A stretch of DNA of 64,000 nt from Streptomyces sp. CMB-StM0423. Lineage in GTDB: Bacteria > Actinomycetota > Actinomycetes > Streptomycetales > Streptomycetaceae. Positions 26,033 to 34,883 of this stretch are shown piece by piece. The stretch's first letter is position 1. Each line of letters begins with the position of its first letter. The notes below the pieces were generated by a model, which worked only from the letters and a program-made list of their open reading frames with translations, did not search any database and had not been told where the DNA came from. The stretch is taken from contig NZ_CP025407.1 in NCBI RefSeq assembly GCF_002847285.1, positions 1,796,001 to 1,860,000 on the forward strand, in the 5' to 3' direction. A program made the position numbers and the translations under genes.

Positions 26033-27007
26033 CTACTTACCGACGTCTCTGCGACCGCCCCCGCCGCCGGGGTCGGCATCGCCCTTGAGGACCGATGGAG
26101 GCACCCCGCCGGTCGCGATACCCACTCCGCCGCCTACGGCGCCGGTGCTCAGGTCGTCGACCTCCCCGACCCCGACCACCGCGCCGGTGGTCCGCTTGCC
26201 GCGCCGGACGACCTTCTCCAGCCAGCTCGCCAGCGAGGTCAGGATGAAGTTCACGACGACGTAGATCGCCGCGACGACGATGAAGCTGGCGAACACGTTG
26301 GAGTAGTTGGACGCGAGCGTGCGCCGCTCGACGAGCAGTTCGCTGAAGCCGATCATCGCGCCGCCGAGCGCGGTGTCCTTCACGATGACGACGAGCTGGC
26401 TGACGATCGCCGGCAGCATCGCCGTGACGGCCTGCGGCAGCAGCACGTTGCCCATCATCTGGCCCTTGCGCAGGCCGATGGCCTTGGCCGCCTCGGTCTG
26501 CCCGCGGGGCAGGGAGAGGATGCCCGCGCGGACGATCTCGGCGAGCACGGAGGCGTTGTACAGCACGAGCCCGGTGACGACGGCGTACAGGGGACGCTGG
26601 TCGCTGCTGATGTCGGTGGACTCGGAGTAGAACTGGTTCGCGAACAGCATCAGGAGCAGCACGGGGATGGCGCGGAAGAACTCCACGACCGCGCCCGCCG
26701 GCACCCGTACCCACGCGTGGTCGGACAGCCTCGCTATGCCGAACAGCGCGCCCAGCGGCAGCGCGATGAGGAGCGAGAGCCCGGCCGCCTTCAGCGTCTC
26801 GCCCAGGCCCGGCAGCAGGTACGTGGTCCACGCCTGGGAGTCCGTGAAGAACGGCTTCCACAGCGCCCATTCGAGCTGGTTCTTCTCGTTCAGCTTGTCG
26901 AGGACCCACCACACGCCCAGCGCCAGCACGACGAGGAAGAGCACGGTGTAGACGATGTTGCGCCGCTTGGCCTTCGGGCCGGGGGCGTCGTAGAGAACCG
27001 AGCTCAT
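26033..27007 (-). CDS. gluD: Glutamate ABC transporter permease GluD
   Basis: 324 residues. Inner-membrane permease of the polar amino-acid (HisM/GltK) class; five or six helices with the EAA loop in EAAKAIGLRKGQMMGNVLLPQA. N-terminal cytosolic stretch then a helix at about residues 18-37. The C-terminal ~50 residues are an unusual Gly/Val-rich tail beyond the membrane domain. Its ATG overlaps the gluC stop by 4 nt, so translation is coupled. Last gene of gluABCD; uptake role assigned from synteny with S. coelicolor and C. glutamicum glu operons. Confidence 0.92.
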   Translation of the reverse strand: MSSVLYDAPGPKAKRRNIVYTVLFLVVLALGVWWVLDKLNEKNQLEWALWKPFFTDSQAWTTYLLPGLGETLKAAGLSLLIALPLGALFGIARLSDHAWVRVPAGAVVEFFRAIPVLLLMLFANQFYSESTDISSDQRPLYAVVTGLVLYNASVLAEIVRAGILSLPRGQTEAAKAIGLRKGQMMGNVLLPQAVTAMLPAIVSQLVVIVKDTALGGAMIGFSELLVERRTLASNYSNVFASFIVVAAIYVVVNFILTSLASWLEKVVRRGKRTTGAVVGVGEVDDLSTGAVGGGVGIATGGVPPSVLKGDADPGGGGGRRDVGK

Positions 27008-27675
27008 CGCTTGACCGCCACCTTCTTGCCGACCCAGCCGAGGAAGAGCCCGGTCGGCAGGGTCAGCACGACGAAGCCGAGGGCGAAGATGGCCGAGATG
27101 AGGAGGAGCTGCGCCTCGTTCTCGATCATCTCCTTCATGAGCAGCGCCGCCTCGGCGACGCCGATGGCCGCCGCCACCGTGGTGTTCTTGGTGAGCGCGA
27201 TGAGGACGTTGGTGAGCGGGCCGACGACCGACCGGAACGCCTGGGGCAGCACGATGAGGGTGAGCACCTGGGTGAAGCTCAGCCCGATGGCGCGGGCGGC
27301 CTCCGCCTGTCCTACGGGCACGGTGTTGATGCCCGAGCGCAACGCCTCACAGACGAACGCCGCGGTGTACGCGGACAGTCCGAGCACCGCGAGCCGGAAG
27401 AACTTGGAGTCGAAGTCGAAGCCGGCACCCAAGGTGACGCCGAACACGTCGGACAGGCCGAGGGCGCAGAAGACGATGATGACCGTCAGGGGGATGTTCC
27501 GGATGACGTTCACGTAGACGGTGCCGAAGGCCCGCATGAGCGGGACGGGGCTGACCCGCATGCCCGCCAGGATCGTTCCCCAGACGAGGGAGAACAGACC
27601 GGACAGCAGGGTGAGCTTCACGGTGACCCAGAACGCGTCCAGAATCTGTGTGTCGTAATCGGAGATGATGTCCAA
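27004..27675 (-). CDS. gluC: Glutamate ABC transporter permease GluC
   Basis: 223 residues, the second membrane subunit, with five helices and the EAA-type loop EAARAIGLSFTQVLTLIVLPQAFR, which contacts the GluA ATPase. ATG start at 27675. Separated from gluB by 116 bp containing a strong hairpin; overlaps gluD by 4 nt. Confidence 0.93.
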   Translation of the reverse strand: MDIISDYDTQILDAFWVTVKLTLLSGLFSLVWGTILAGMRVSPVPLMRAFGTVYVNVIRNIPLTVIIVFCALGLSDVFGVTLGAGFDFDSKFFRLAVLGLSAYTAAFVCEALRSGINTVPVGQAEAARAIGLSFTQVLTLIVLPQAFRSVVGPLTNVLIALTKNTTVAAAIGVAEAALLMKEMIENEAQLLLISAIFALGFVVLTLPTGLFLGWVGKKVAVKR

Positions 27676-27760
27676 CGTCAGTCCAGCGCTCTCGCCTTAA
27701 GTGGACGCGGTGGTGTACCACCCGGGCCGGGCGGCACACCACCGCTCTGACAGTGCGGTC

Positions 27761-27784
27761 GCACCGCCGCCGGGGCGGCGGTGC
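27761..27784 (-). terminator. Intra-operon hairpin between gluB and gluC
   Basis: Arms GCACCGCCGCC and GGCGGCGGTGC, essentially loopless (10-bp stem, 4-nt loop in practice), 7 bp after the gluB stop. It probably attenuates transcription into the permease genes or protects gluB mRNA, giving more binding protein than permease. Confidence 0.55.
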
Positions 27785-27791
27785 GGCGGGG

Positions 27792-28640
27792 TCACTGCTT
27801 GATGTCGCCGATCTTCGGCGCGGGCTCGAAGTCGTAGTTCGCGGGGCCGAGGTTGGCGTCCATGAACTTCTCCCACGAGCCGTCGGAGACCATCTTCTCC
27901 AGGGCGGCGTCGATGTCGGTCTTCATCTTGTCGTCGCCCTTTTTGATGCCGACGCCGTAGTTCTCGTTGCTCAGGTTCAGCCCGGCGAGCTTGAACTTGC
28001 CCTCGTTGGCGTCCTGGGCGGCGTAGCCGGCGAGGATGGAGTCGTCGGTGGTCAGGGCGTCGATCTGGCCGTTGGCGACGGCGTCGAGGCACTCGGAGTA
28101 GCCGGGGCGCTCGGCGAGCTGGGCCTTGGGCGCGATGGTGTCCTTGACGTTCTGCGCCGAGGTGGAGCCGGTGACCGAGCAGAGCGTCTTGCCGTTGAGG
28201 TCCTCACCCTTGGTGATGTTCTCGTCGGCGCGGATCAGCAGGTCCTGGTGGGCCAGCAGGTACGGGCCCGCGAAGTCGACCTTCTGCTTGCGCTCGTCGG
28301 TGATCGAGTAGGTGGCGGCGATCATGTCGACGTCGCCGCGCTCCAGCATGGTCTCGCGGTCGGCACTGATCGCCTCCTTCCACTCGATCTGGTCCTCGGA
28401 GAAGCCGAGTTCCTTGGCCACGTACGTGGCGACGTCGACGTCGAAGCCCGAGTACGAGCCGTCGGGCTCCTTCAGCCCGAGGCCGGGCTGGTCGAACTTG
28501 ATGCCGATGGTGATGGAGTCCTTGCCACCGCCGCCGCCTTCACCGTTGTCGCCGCTGTCGTCGTCGGAGCCGCACGCGGCCGCGGTGACGGTGAGGGCGA
28601 GTGCGCAGGCAGCGGCCGCGCTGACCTTGCGGAGATTCAT
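27792..28640 (-). CDS. gluB: Glutamate-binding lipoprotein GluB
   Basis: 282 residues, extracytoplasmic solute-binding protein of family 3 anchored by a lipidated cysteine: signal AAAACALALTVTAAAC followed by an Asp/Gly-rich linker. The binding fold is typical: YSGFDVDVATYVAKELGF, ADRETMLERGDVDMIAATYSIT, FAGPYLLAHQDLLI. The ATG at 28640 is chosen because AAGGA lies 8 nt upstream; an ATG at 28649 has no usable spacing. 36 bp after gluA. Confidence 0.94.
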   Translation of the reverse strand: MNLRKVSAAAACALALTVTAAACGSDDDSGDNGEGGGGGKDSITIGIKFDQPGLGLKEPDGSYSGFDVDVATYVAKELGFSEDQIEWKEAISADRETMLERGDVDMIAATYSITDERKQKVDFAGPYLLAHQDLLIRADENITKGEDLNGKTLCSVTGSTSAQNVKDTIAPKAQLAERPGYSECLDAVANGQIDALTTDDSILAGYAAQDANEGKFKLAGLNLSNENYGVGIKKGDDKMKTDIDAALEKMVSDGSWEKFMDANLGPANYDFEPAPKIGDIKQ

Positions 28641-28676
28641 GGTGAGCATCCTTCTGTCTGGTGTGTTGCCGGCAGC

Positions 28677-29456
28677 TCAGTGGTGCAGGATCTTCGACAG
28701 GAAGTCCTTCGCCCGGTCGCTGCGAGGGTTGGTGAAGAACTGGTCGGGGGTCGTCTCCTCCACGATCTGGCCGTCGGACATGAAGACCACCCGGTTCGCC
28801 GCCGAGCGGGCGAAGCCCATCTCGTGCGTGACGACGACCATAGTCATACCGTCCCGGGCGAGTTGCTGCATTACCTCCAGCACCTCGTTGATCATCTCGG
28901 GGTCGAGGGCCGAGGTGGGCTCGTCGAAGAGCATCACCTTGGGCTCCATCGCCAGCGCGCGGGCGATCGCCACCCGCTGCTGCTGGCCGCCCGAAAGCTG
29001 CGCGGGGTACTTGTCCGCCTGGTTGCCGACGCCCACCCGGTCAAGCAGGGCCCTGGCGGAGGTCTCCGCGGCCGCCTTGTCCTTCTTGCGGACCTTGATC
29101 TGCCCGAGCATCACGTTCTGCAGCACGGTCTTGTGGGCGAAGAGGTTGAAGGACTGGAAGACCATGCCCACGTCGGCGCGGAGCTTCGCCAGCTCACGGC
29201 CCTCGTCGGGCAAGGGCTTGCCGTCCAGCGTGATGCGGCCGGAGTCGATGGGCTCCAGCCGGTTGATCGCCCGGCACAGCGTGGACTTCCCGGACCCGGA
29301 CGGCCCGATGACGACGACGACCTCGCCGCGCGCGATCGTCAGGTCGATGTCCTGGAGCACGTGGAGCGCACCGAAATGCTTGTTGACGTTGTCCAGCACG
29401 ACCAGCGGTTCGCCCGCTGCGGGGACGGCGTCCTTGGCCATCGAAACCTCGGTCAT
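28677..29456 (-). CDS. gluA: Glutamate ABC transporter ATPase GluA
   Basis: 259 residues, ATP-binding subunit. Walker [12 protein letters not shown]-loop [14 protein letters not shown], signature [15 protein letters not shown], Walker [14 protein letters not shown]-loop VTHEMGF: complete and in order. First gene of gluABCD, divergent from the two-component system across 259 bp. A second ATG at 29441 has a good GAGG 5 nt upstream and could be the real start, shortening the protein by five residues. Confidence 0.95.
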   Translation of the reverse strand: MTEVSMAKDAVPAAGEPLVVLDNVNKHFGALHVLQDIDLTIARGEVVVVIGPSGSGKSTLCRAINRLEPIDSGRITLDGKPLPDEGRELAKLRADVGMVFQSFNLFAHKTVLQNVMLGQIKVRKKDKAAAETSARALLDRVGVGNQADKYPAQLSGGQQQRVAIARALAMEPKVMLFDEPTSALDPEMINEVLEVMQQLARDGMTMVVVTHEMGFARSAANRVVFMSDGQIVEETTPDQFFTNPRSDRAKDFLSKILHH

Positions 29457-29715
29457 CCGCGTCTTGCTCCGTCCTTTTCGGTTGCCTGGACCTTAGTGAG
29501 CAGCCGCGACCAGCGTCATCACATCTGAGGGGAAATTGAGCATAACGATCCGGCTGCAATCGGACACAATGGATGGAATCGGGACGCCGCTCGACGTACC
29601 TGTCACACAACGGAAACCGCTGGGTGACCTGGCCGGACTTGACGCGGCAGGGCCGCATCCGCCTGTATTCCTGTACAGGCTGAGACGATACGCGAGAGAA
29701 GGAACGGGAGGGCTG
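29457..29715. promoter_or_regulatory. Divergent control region between gluA and the two-component system
   Basis: AT-richer than its surroundings. Contains direct repeats CCTGTA-TT-CCTGTA (29662-29675), the second extended into the palindrome CCTGTACAGG (29670-29679), 37 bp before the response regulator. This is a plausible response-regulator or repressor site. A TTGACG lies at 29639. No promoter can be assigned firmly. Confidence 0.4.
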
Positions 29716-30462
29716 ATGAGGCTGCTGCTCGTCGAGGACGACGACCACGTGGCCACCGCGCTCTCCGCGGTGCTGGCCCGGCACGGCTTCGAGGTGGGCA
29801 TGGCACACAGCGGCCAGGAGGCGCTGCAGGAGCTGCTGCACAGCGAGCTGGCCCCGTTCGACGTGGTGCTGCTGGACCTGGGGCTGCCGGACCAGGACGG
29901 CTTCGAGGTGTGCGGACGTATCCGCAAGCTGACCGGCACTCCCGTAATCATGGTGACCGCACGCTCCGACGTCCGGTCCCGGATCCATGGGCTCAACCTG
30001 GGTGCCGACGACTATGTCGTCAAGCCGTACGACACGGGCGAACTCCTCGCGCGCGTGCACGCCGTCGCCCGGCGCACCGCGGCGGCCGAGCCCGAGCCCG
30101 CCGCGGGGCCCGGCGGCACGGGTCCTGCCGCGGCCGGCGAGCGGGCCGACGATCCCGTGGCGCCGCTGGTCGTCGTGGGCCCGGTGACGCTGGAGCCCCA
30201 CTCCCGCCGGGTCAGCGTCGGCGGCGCGGAAGTACAGCTCACCCGCAAGGAGTTCGACCTGCTCGCGCTGCTCGCGGCGCGCCCCGGGGTGGTGTTCCGG
30301 CGGGAGCAGATCATCAGCGAGGTGTGGCGCAGCAGTTGGGAGGGTACGGGCCGGACCCTGGAGGTCCACATCGCCTCCCTGCGCAGCAAGCTCGGCCTGC
30401 CCGCGCTCATCGAGACCGTGCGCGGCGTCGGCTATCGCCTCGTGCCCCCGCCGGCCGGCTGA
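29716..30462 (+). CDS. OmpR-family response regulator
   Basis: 248 residues. Receiver domain with phospho-acceptor Asp in VVLLDLGLPDQDG (about residue 54), acidic pocket VEDDD, Thr in VTARS and Lys in VKPYD; Ala/Gly linker of about 35 residues; winged-helix output domain (LTRKEFDLLALLAARPG; RTLEVHIASLRSKLG; VRGVGYRLV). Start at the ATG with GGGAGGG just upstream; the longer frame is non-conserved. The sensor kinase follows after 12 bp. Beside gluABCD in S. coelicolor too, so it may govern amino-acid uptake, but that is inference. Confidence 0.93.
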   Translation: MRLLLVEDDDHVATALSAVLARHGFEVGMAHSGQEALQELLHSELAPFDVVLLDLGLPDQDGFEVCGRIRKLTGTPVIMVTARSDVRSRIHGLNLGADDYVVKPYDTGELLARVHAVARRTAAAEPEPAAGPGGTGPAAAGERADDPVAPLVVVGPVTLEPHSRRVSVGGAEVQLTRKEFDLLALLAARPGVVFRREQIISEVWRSSWEGTGRTLEVHIASLRSKLGLPALIETVRGVGYRLVPPPAG

Positions 30463-30474
30463 GGCCCTCTCCCT

Positions 30475-31899
30475 ATGCGTACCCGTCTGCTCCCCCTGCT
30501 CATCGTGCTCATGGCCGGCGTGCTGCTCGCGCTCGGCTTCCCGCTGGCCGACCGCATCGCCGGGCAGGAGCAGCAGCGGGTGATCGTGGACCGGATCGAC
30601 GACACCGCCCGCTTCGCCTCCCTCGCGCAGTACGTCGCCTCCCGCAATGAGGCCCGCCCGCCGGCCGAGGACGAGCGGCTGCGCGCGCTCCAGGAGGAGC
30701 TGCACCGGTACCACGACCTCTACGGCATCCGCGCCGGCGTCTACTACCGCGACCGCGCCGCGATGGCCGCCGCCCCCACCGGCTGGCGGGCCATGGCCCG
30801 CGCCGAGGGCGACCGGGCCTTCTCGGAGTCCCTGGCGGGCCGCCGCAGCCACGACCCCCCGCAGGTCTGGCCCTGGCAGGACGACCGGCTGACCGTCGCC
30901 TCCCCGGTCGTACGGGACGGGGACGTGGTCGCCGTCGTGGTCACCGACTCGCCCACCGGGGCCATGCGCTCGCGGACGCTCACCGGCTGGCTGTGGCTCG
31001 GAGCGGGCATCGCCGCCGCGATGACGGTCGCGGTGGCGGCGGCGTACCGGCTGACCGGCTGGGTGCTCAAGCCCGTGCGCGTACTCGACAAGGCCGCCCA
31101 CGACATCGCCACCGGCCGGCTGAAGTCCCGCGTCGCCGCCGCCGGCGGGCCGCCGGAGCTGCGCCGGCTCGCGGGGTCCTTCAACGAGATGGCCGACAAC
31201 GTCGAGGACGTCCTGGAGCAGCAGCGCACCTTCGTCGCGGACGCCTCCCACCAACTGCGCAACCCGCTGTCCGCGCTGCTGCTGCGCATCGAGCTGCTGC
31301 GGCTTGAGGCGCCGCAGGCCGCGGCGGAGATCGAGTCGGTGCAGGCGGAGGGCACCCGGCTGGCGCGGGTGCTGGACGACCTGCTGGATCTGGCGCTGGC
31401 CGAGCACTCCCCCGCCGACCTGCGGGTGACCGACGTGGCCCGGCTGGCGGCGGAGCGGGTCGCGAGCTGGCGTCCGCTGGCCGAGGGAAACGACGTACGG
31501 CTGTTCCTGTCCGGCGCCACGGCCGTGACCGGCTGGGCGGACGAGGTGGCGCTGTCCAGCGCGCTGGACGCGGTGGTGGACAACGCCGTGAAGTTCTCGC
31601 CGCGGTGCGGCGAGGTGGAGGTGCGGGTGGACACCGCCGGCGACGAGGTGACGGTCGCCGTCGCCGACGGCGGGCCGGGGCTCACCGACGAGGAGCTGGG
31701 CCGCGTCGGCGACCGCTTCTGGCGCAGCGGACGGCATCAGAACGTCTCCGGCTCGGGTCTGGGGCTGTCCATCGCCCGGGCGCTGCTGGCGGCGGGCGGG
31801 GGACGTATCTCGTATGAACGCAACGAGCCGGAGGGGCTCCGGGTGACGATCGCGGTGCCGCGCACGGCGCCGGAGGGCGGCGTGCAGGGGGGCGATTAG
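30475..31899 (+). CDS. Sensor histidine kinase partner of the OmpR-type regulator
   Basis: 474 residues. Helix 1 at about residues 5-24, an extracellular sensor of about 140 residues without recognisable fold, helix 2 at about 168-192, HAMP (LKPVRVLDKAAHDIATG), H-box FVADASHQLRNPLSALLLR with the phospho-acceptor His, N-box DAVVDNAVKFSP, G-boxes VADGGPGLTDEE and GSGLGLSIARALL. Complete kinase. Its TAG stop and the TAA stop of the convergent AI-2E-type gene share the bases TTAG (31896-31899). Confidence 0.93.
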   Translation: MRTRLLPLLIVLMAGVLLALGFPLADRIAGQEQQRVIVDRIDDTARFASLAQYVASRNEARPPAEDERLRALQEELHRYHDLYGIRAGVYYRDRAAMAAAPTGWRAMARAEGDRAFSESLAGRRSHDPPQVWPWQDDRLTVASPVVRDGDVVAVVVTDSPTGAMRSRTLTGWLWLGAGIAAAMTVAVAAAYRLTGWVLKPVRVLDKAAHDIATGRLKSRVAAAGGPPELRRLAGSFNEMADNVEDVLEQQRTFVADASHQLRNPLSALLLRIELLRLEAPQAAAEIESVQAEGTRLARVLDDLLDLALAEHSPADLRVTDVARLAAERVASWRPLAEGNDVRLFLSGATAVTGWADEVALSSALDAVVDNAVKFSPRCGEVEVRVDTAGDEVTVAVADGGPGLTDEELGRVGDRFWRSGRHQNVSGSGLGLSIARALLAAGGGRISYERNEPEGLRVTIAVPRTAPEGGVQGGD

Positions 31900-33239
31900 G
31901 GCGCGCGGGGTGCGTCGCCGGACTCCGCGGCCTCCCGGTCGGGGTTCGCGCCGGGTGGTGCGCCGGGTGGTGCCCCGGGGTGGCGCAGCAGCGCGCGGAT
32001 CCGGGCCAGCCGGGCCGGGCCGCGGCGGCGCAGGGGGCGCTCCTCCTGGACGCGGGCGTCGACCTCGTAGCGGCGTACGTACGCGGAGAGGAACGCCTGC
32101 AGCGTCGCGGTCGCCGGGATCGCGATCAGGGCACCGACGGCGCCCAGCAGCGCGGCCCCCGCGATGACCGAGCCGAAGGCCACGGCGGGGTGTATGTTCA
32201 CCGTCTTCGCGGTGATCCGCGGCTGCAGCAGGTAGTTCTCCAACTGCTGGTACAGGATCACGAACCCGATCAGCCACACCGCCGTCCACGGCCCGACGGT
32301 GAACGCCAGCAGGATCGGCAGCGCCCCGGCGATGTACGTGCCCACGGTCGGCACGAACTGCGAGACCACCCCCACCCACACCGCGAGCGCGGGCGCGTAC
32401 GGCACGTCCAGCAGCAGCATCGCGATGTAGTGCGCGATGCCCGAGACGATCGCCATCAGGCCGCGCGAGTAGAGGTAGCCGCCGGTCTTGGCGACCGCGA
32501 TCTCCCAGGCGCGCAGCACCTCGGTCTGCCGTGCCGGCGGCAGTACGGAGCAGATCGCGCGGCGCAGCCGCGGGCCCTCGGCGGTGAAGTAGAAGGCGAA
32601 CAGCACCACGGTCAGCGCGGTGAAGAGGCCGCCGAGGACGGTGGTGGAGATGCCCCATACGTTGTCGGCGCTGCGCTGCAGGTAGTCGCGTACGACCTCG
32701 GACTTCAGGAAGTCCTGCTGGAGGTCGTCCACGCGCAGCTCGGTGCCGAACTGCTCGTTGATCCACTCGACGAGGGACTCGACGTAGTCCGGGAAGTTCT
32801 CGACGATCAGCCGGACCTGGTCGGCGACCAGCGAGCCGAGGGCGGCGACGAACGCCGCGGCGGCCACCAGCACCCCGAGGAAGACCAGCGCGGTGGCGGC
32901 GCCGCGGCGCATGCCGCGGGCGGCGAGCCGGTCGACGGCGGGCTCGCAGGCCAGGCCGATGAAGAACGCCACCAGGATGTTGAGCAGCAGCCCGTACAGC
33001 TCGTGGAAGGCCCACTCCGCGACGTGGAAGCAGGCGAACAGGGCCAGCGCGAGGACGATCGCGCGGGGCAGCCAGGGAGGCATGCGCTCGCGGGGGCTCG
33101 CGGGCGGGGTGCCGTCGCCGGGGGGCGTGCCGGGCGTGGACGGGGCGTCCTGGGCGTCCGGCGCGGTGCGGGCGTCCGGGACGGGTGGTGTCTCTCGTGC
33201 GCGAGCGGTGCCGTCGGAAGCAGCCGATGATGCAGCCAT
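31896..33239 (-). CDS. AI-2E/PerM-family membrane protein
   Basis: 447 residues. Disordered Pro/Ala N-terminus (~50 residues), then about eight membrane helices with a large loop (VENFPDYVESLVEWINEQF) and the family's conserved late helices (GVVSQFVPTVGTYIAGALP; LIGFVILYQQLENYLLQPRI). The name AI-2E comes from E. coli TqsA; members also act as Na+/H+ antiporters, so no quorum-sensing role should be assumed. The C-terminal 50 residues are Pro/Arg-rich. CACACT (33248-33253, minus strand) 8 nt before the ATG suggests a leaderless mRNA. 36 bp from DUF3046. Confidence 0.87.
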   Translation of the reverse strand: MAASSAASDGTARARETPPVPDARTAPDAQDAPSTPGTPPGDGTPPASPRERMPPWLPRAIVLALALFACFHVAEWAFHELYGLLLNILVAFFIGLACEPAVDRLAARGMRRGAATALVFLGVLVAAAAFVAALGSLVADQVRLIVENFPDYVESLVEWINEQFGTELRVDDLQQDFLKSEVVRDYLQRSADNVWGISTTVLGGLFTALTVVLFAFYFTAEGPRLRRAICSVLPPARQTEVLRAWEIAVAKTGGYLYSRGLMAIVSGIAHYIAMLLLDVPYAPALAVWVGVVSQFVPTVGTYIAGALPILLAFTVGPWTAVWLIGFVILYQQLENYLLQPRITAKTVNIHPAVAFGSVIAGAALLGAVGALIAIPATATLQAFLSAYVRRYEVDARVQEERPLRRRGPARLARIRALLRHPGAPPGAPPGANPDREAAESGDAPRAP

Positions 33240-33275
33240 GGACGAACAGTGTGGCCGACTTCCGCCCCGGCGGCG

Positions 33276-33470
33276 TCAGCGCATCTCCGCCGGGATGTCC
33301 ATCGCCGCGCACACCCCGCGCCAGACGTCGCGCGCGTCCCACCCGGCGTCCAGCGCCTCGCGGACCGTACGCCCGCCCAGCTCGGACATCACGTGGTCGC
33401 GGGCGAAGGAGTCGACGTAGGGCTCGCCGAAGTAGTCGCGCATCCGCTGCCAGAAGACCGTCAACCGCAT
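33276..33470 (-). CDS. DUF3046 family protein
   Basis: 64 residues, cytosolic, actinobacteria-specific family (MRLTVFWQRMRDYFGEPY; HVMSELGGRTVREALDAGWD). In M. tuberculosis (Rv2738c) and Streptomyces it lies directly upstream of recA; here recA is 30 kb away. ATG start; GATAAT on the minus strand (33477-33482) ends 6 nt upstream, indicating a leaderless transcript. Function unknown; the helical, well-conserved sequence suggests a small protein-binding or DNA-binding adaptor, without proof. Confidence 0.88.
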   Translation of the reverse strand: MRLTVFWQRMRDYFGEPYVDSFARDHVMSELGGRTVREALDAGWDARDVWRGVCAAMDIPAEMR

Positions 33471-33548
33471 GCGTCCATTATCCCGCGCGTACGTGCACCT
33501 GAGAGTGCTCCCGGCCCGTTGGCCTCCCGGTCGGCCCCGCCGTGCTCG

Positions 33549-33554
33549 TAACGT
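33549..33554 (+). promoter_or_regulatory. -10 box of the prenyltransferase-like gene
   Basis: TAACGT ends 6 nt before the ATG at 33561; leaderless transcript predicted. No clear -35. Confidence 0.4.
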
Positions 33555-33560
33555 CGCCCC

Positions 33561-34466
33561 ATGGCTGACTCCCCGCAGGTCCGCGCCGCAGAGTTCATCT
33601 GGCTGACCGCCCGTGTGCTGGAGCAGCGCCGGTTCGCCCACCACTTCGTGCCCGGCGGCGCCGACGCGGACGGGGTGGAGAAGGCGCTGGAGGCGTACCG
33701 GAACGCCGACGGCGGCTTCGGGCACGCCCTGGACCCCGACCTGCGCGGTCCCGGCAGCCAGCCGCTGCATACCGCGCACGCGCTGCGGGTCCTCGACTCC
33801 CTCGGCCGCTGCACCGGCCGCCGGGCCGAGGACGTCTGCCGGTATCTGACCGCCGTCTCCAACCACGACGGCGCCCTGCCCGCCGTGCACCCCTCGCTGC
33901 GCGGCTATCCGGCCGCGCCGTGGCTGCCGGTGCCCGCGGACCCGCCGAGCGCGCTGCTGACCACCGCGCCGGTCGTGGGGCTGCTGCACCGCAACGACAT
34001 CTGGCACGCCTGGCTCTTCCGCGCCACCGACTTCTGCTGGCACGCCGTGGAGACACTGCGCGGCAGCCGTCCGTACGAGGCGGAGGCCGCGGTCGCCTTC
34101 CTCGACCACGTGCCCGACCGGCGACGCGCCGAGGCCGCCGCGGACCGGCTGGGCCGGCTGGTGCGCGCCGAGCGGCTGGTGCTGCTGGACCCTGCCCGGG
34201 CGGACGCGGAGCCGGCCGCGGAGGGCCACGCGCCGGGCGAGCACTACCACCCGCACGACTTCGCCCGGCGGCCGGCGTCACTGGCGCGGCGGTGGTTCAG
34301 CGACGCGGAGATGGCGCGGTCGCTGGACTTCCTGGCGGCGAACCAGCGGGCGGACGGCGGCTGGCCGGTGGCATGGCGGCGCTGGTCGCCGGGGGCGGAG
34401 CTGGAGGCGCGGCCGCTGGCGACGCTGGAGGCGCTGCTGACGCTGCGGGCGTACGGGCGGATCTGA
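33561..34466 (+). CDS. Prenyltransferase/squalene-cyclase repeat (alpha-alpha barrel) protein
   Basis: 301 residues with repeated helix pairs ending in the QW-type pattern: YRNADGGFGHALDPDLRGPGSQP near residue 47 and LDFLAANQRADGGWP near 258. The fold is shared by terpene cyclases and protein prenyltransferases. The DxDD catalytic motif of squalene-hopene cyclases is absent and the protein is half their length, so terpene cyclisation is unlikely. Role unknown. Converges on azlD. Confidence 0.7.
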   Translation: MADSPQVRAAEFIWLTARVLEQRRFAHHFVPGGADADGVEKALEAYRNADGGFGHALDPDLRGPGSQPLHTAHALRVLDSLGRCTGRRAEDVCRYLTAVSNHDGALPAVHPSLRGYPAAPWLPVPADPPSALLTTAPVVGLLHRNDIWHAWLFRATDFCWHAVETLRGSRPYEAEAAVAFLDHVPDRRRAEAAADRLGRLVRAERLVLLDPARADAEPAAEGHAPGEHYHPHDFARRPASLARRWFSDAEMARSLDFLAANQRADGGWPVAWRRWSPGAELEARPLATLEALLTLRAYGRI

Positions 34467-34574
34467 GGGCGCGCGGGCGGGGTGGGGGGCGTACGGGGCG
34501 GGCATGGGCGTGCGGCGGAGGCCGGGGCGGGCGCGGGCACCGGCCCCTGTCGGCCCGCGCCGCCCCGGGGTCGG

Positions 34575-34883
34575 TCAGCCGGCCACGGCCCGTACCGCCG
34601 CGGTCACGACCACCGCGGCGGCCACCACGACCAGGAACGGCGCCCGCAGCAGCAGCGCGGCACCGGCCGCCGCCAGCCCCGCGGCGCGGGCGTCGAGGAC
34701 CAGCGTGGCGCCGTCGGCGAAGGTCTGCTGCGCGGTGAGCGCCGCCAGCAGGGCGACGGGCAGCAGGGCGGCCAGGCGCCGGACGAGGGGGCGCTCCAGG
34801 GCGCCCGAGGGCACGGAGAGGCCGAGCAGCTTGGCCGCGTAGCAGCCGGCGAAGGTCAGCCCGATCGCGAGCCAGGTGGTCAC
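34575..34883 (-). CDS. azlD: AzlD, small subunit of branched-chain amino-acid exporter
   Basis: 102 residues, four hydrophobic helices, AzlD family (LPVALLAALTAQQTFADG is the conserved centre). Works with AzlC to export branched-chain amino acids or analogues. GTG start overlaps the azlC stop by 4 nt (GTGA), so the pair is translationally coupled. Confidence 0.88.
   Translation of the reverse strand: MTTWLAIGLTFAGCYAAKLLGLSVPSGALERPLVRRLAALLPVALLAALTAQQTFADGATLVLDARAAGLAAAGAALLLRAPFLVVVAAAVVVTAAVRAVAG

Noticed and set aside
31896..33239. Quorum-sensing autoinducer-2 exporter
   Set aside because: The family name is historical; nothing in this sequence or its neighbours supports AI-2 signalling.
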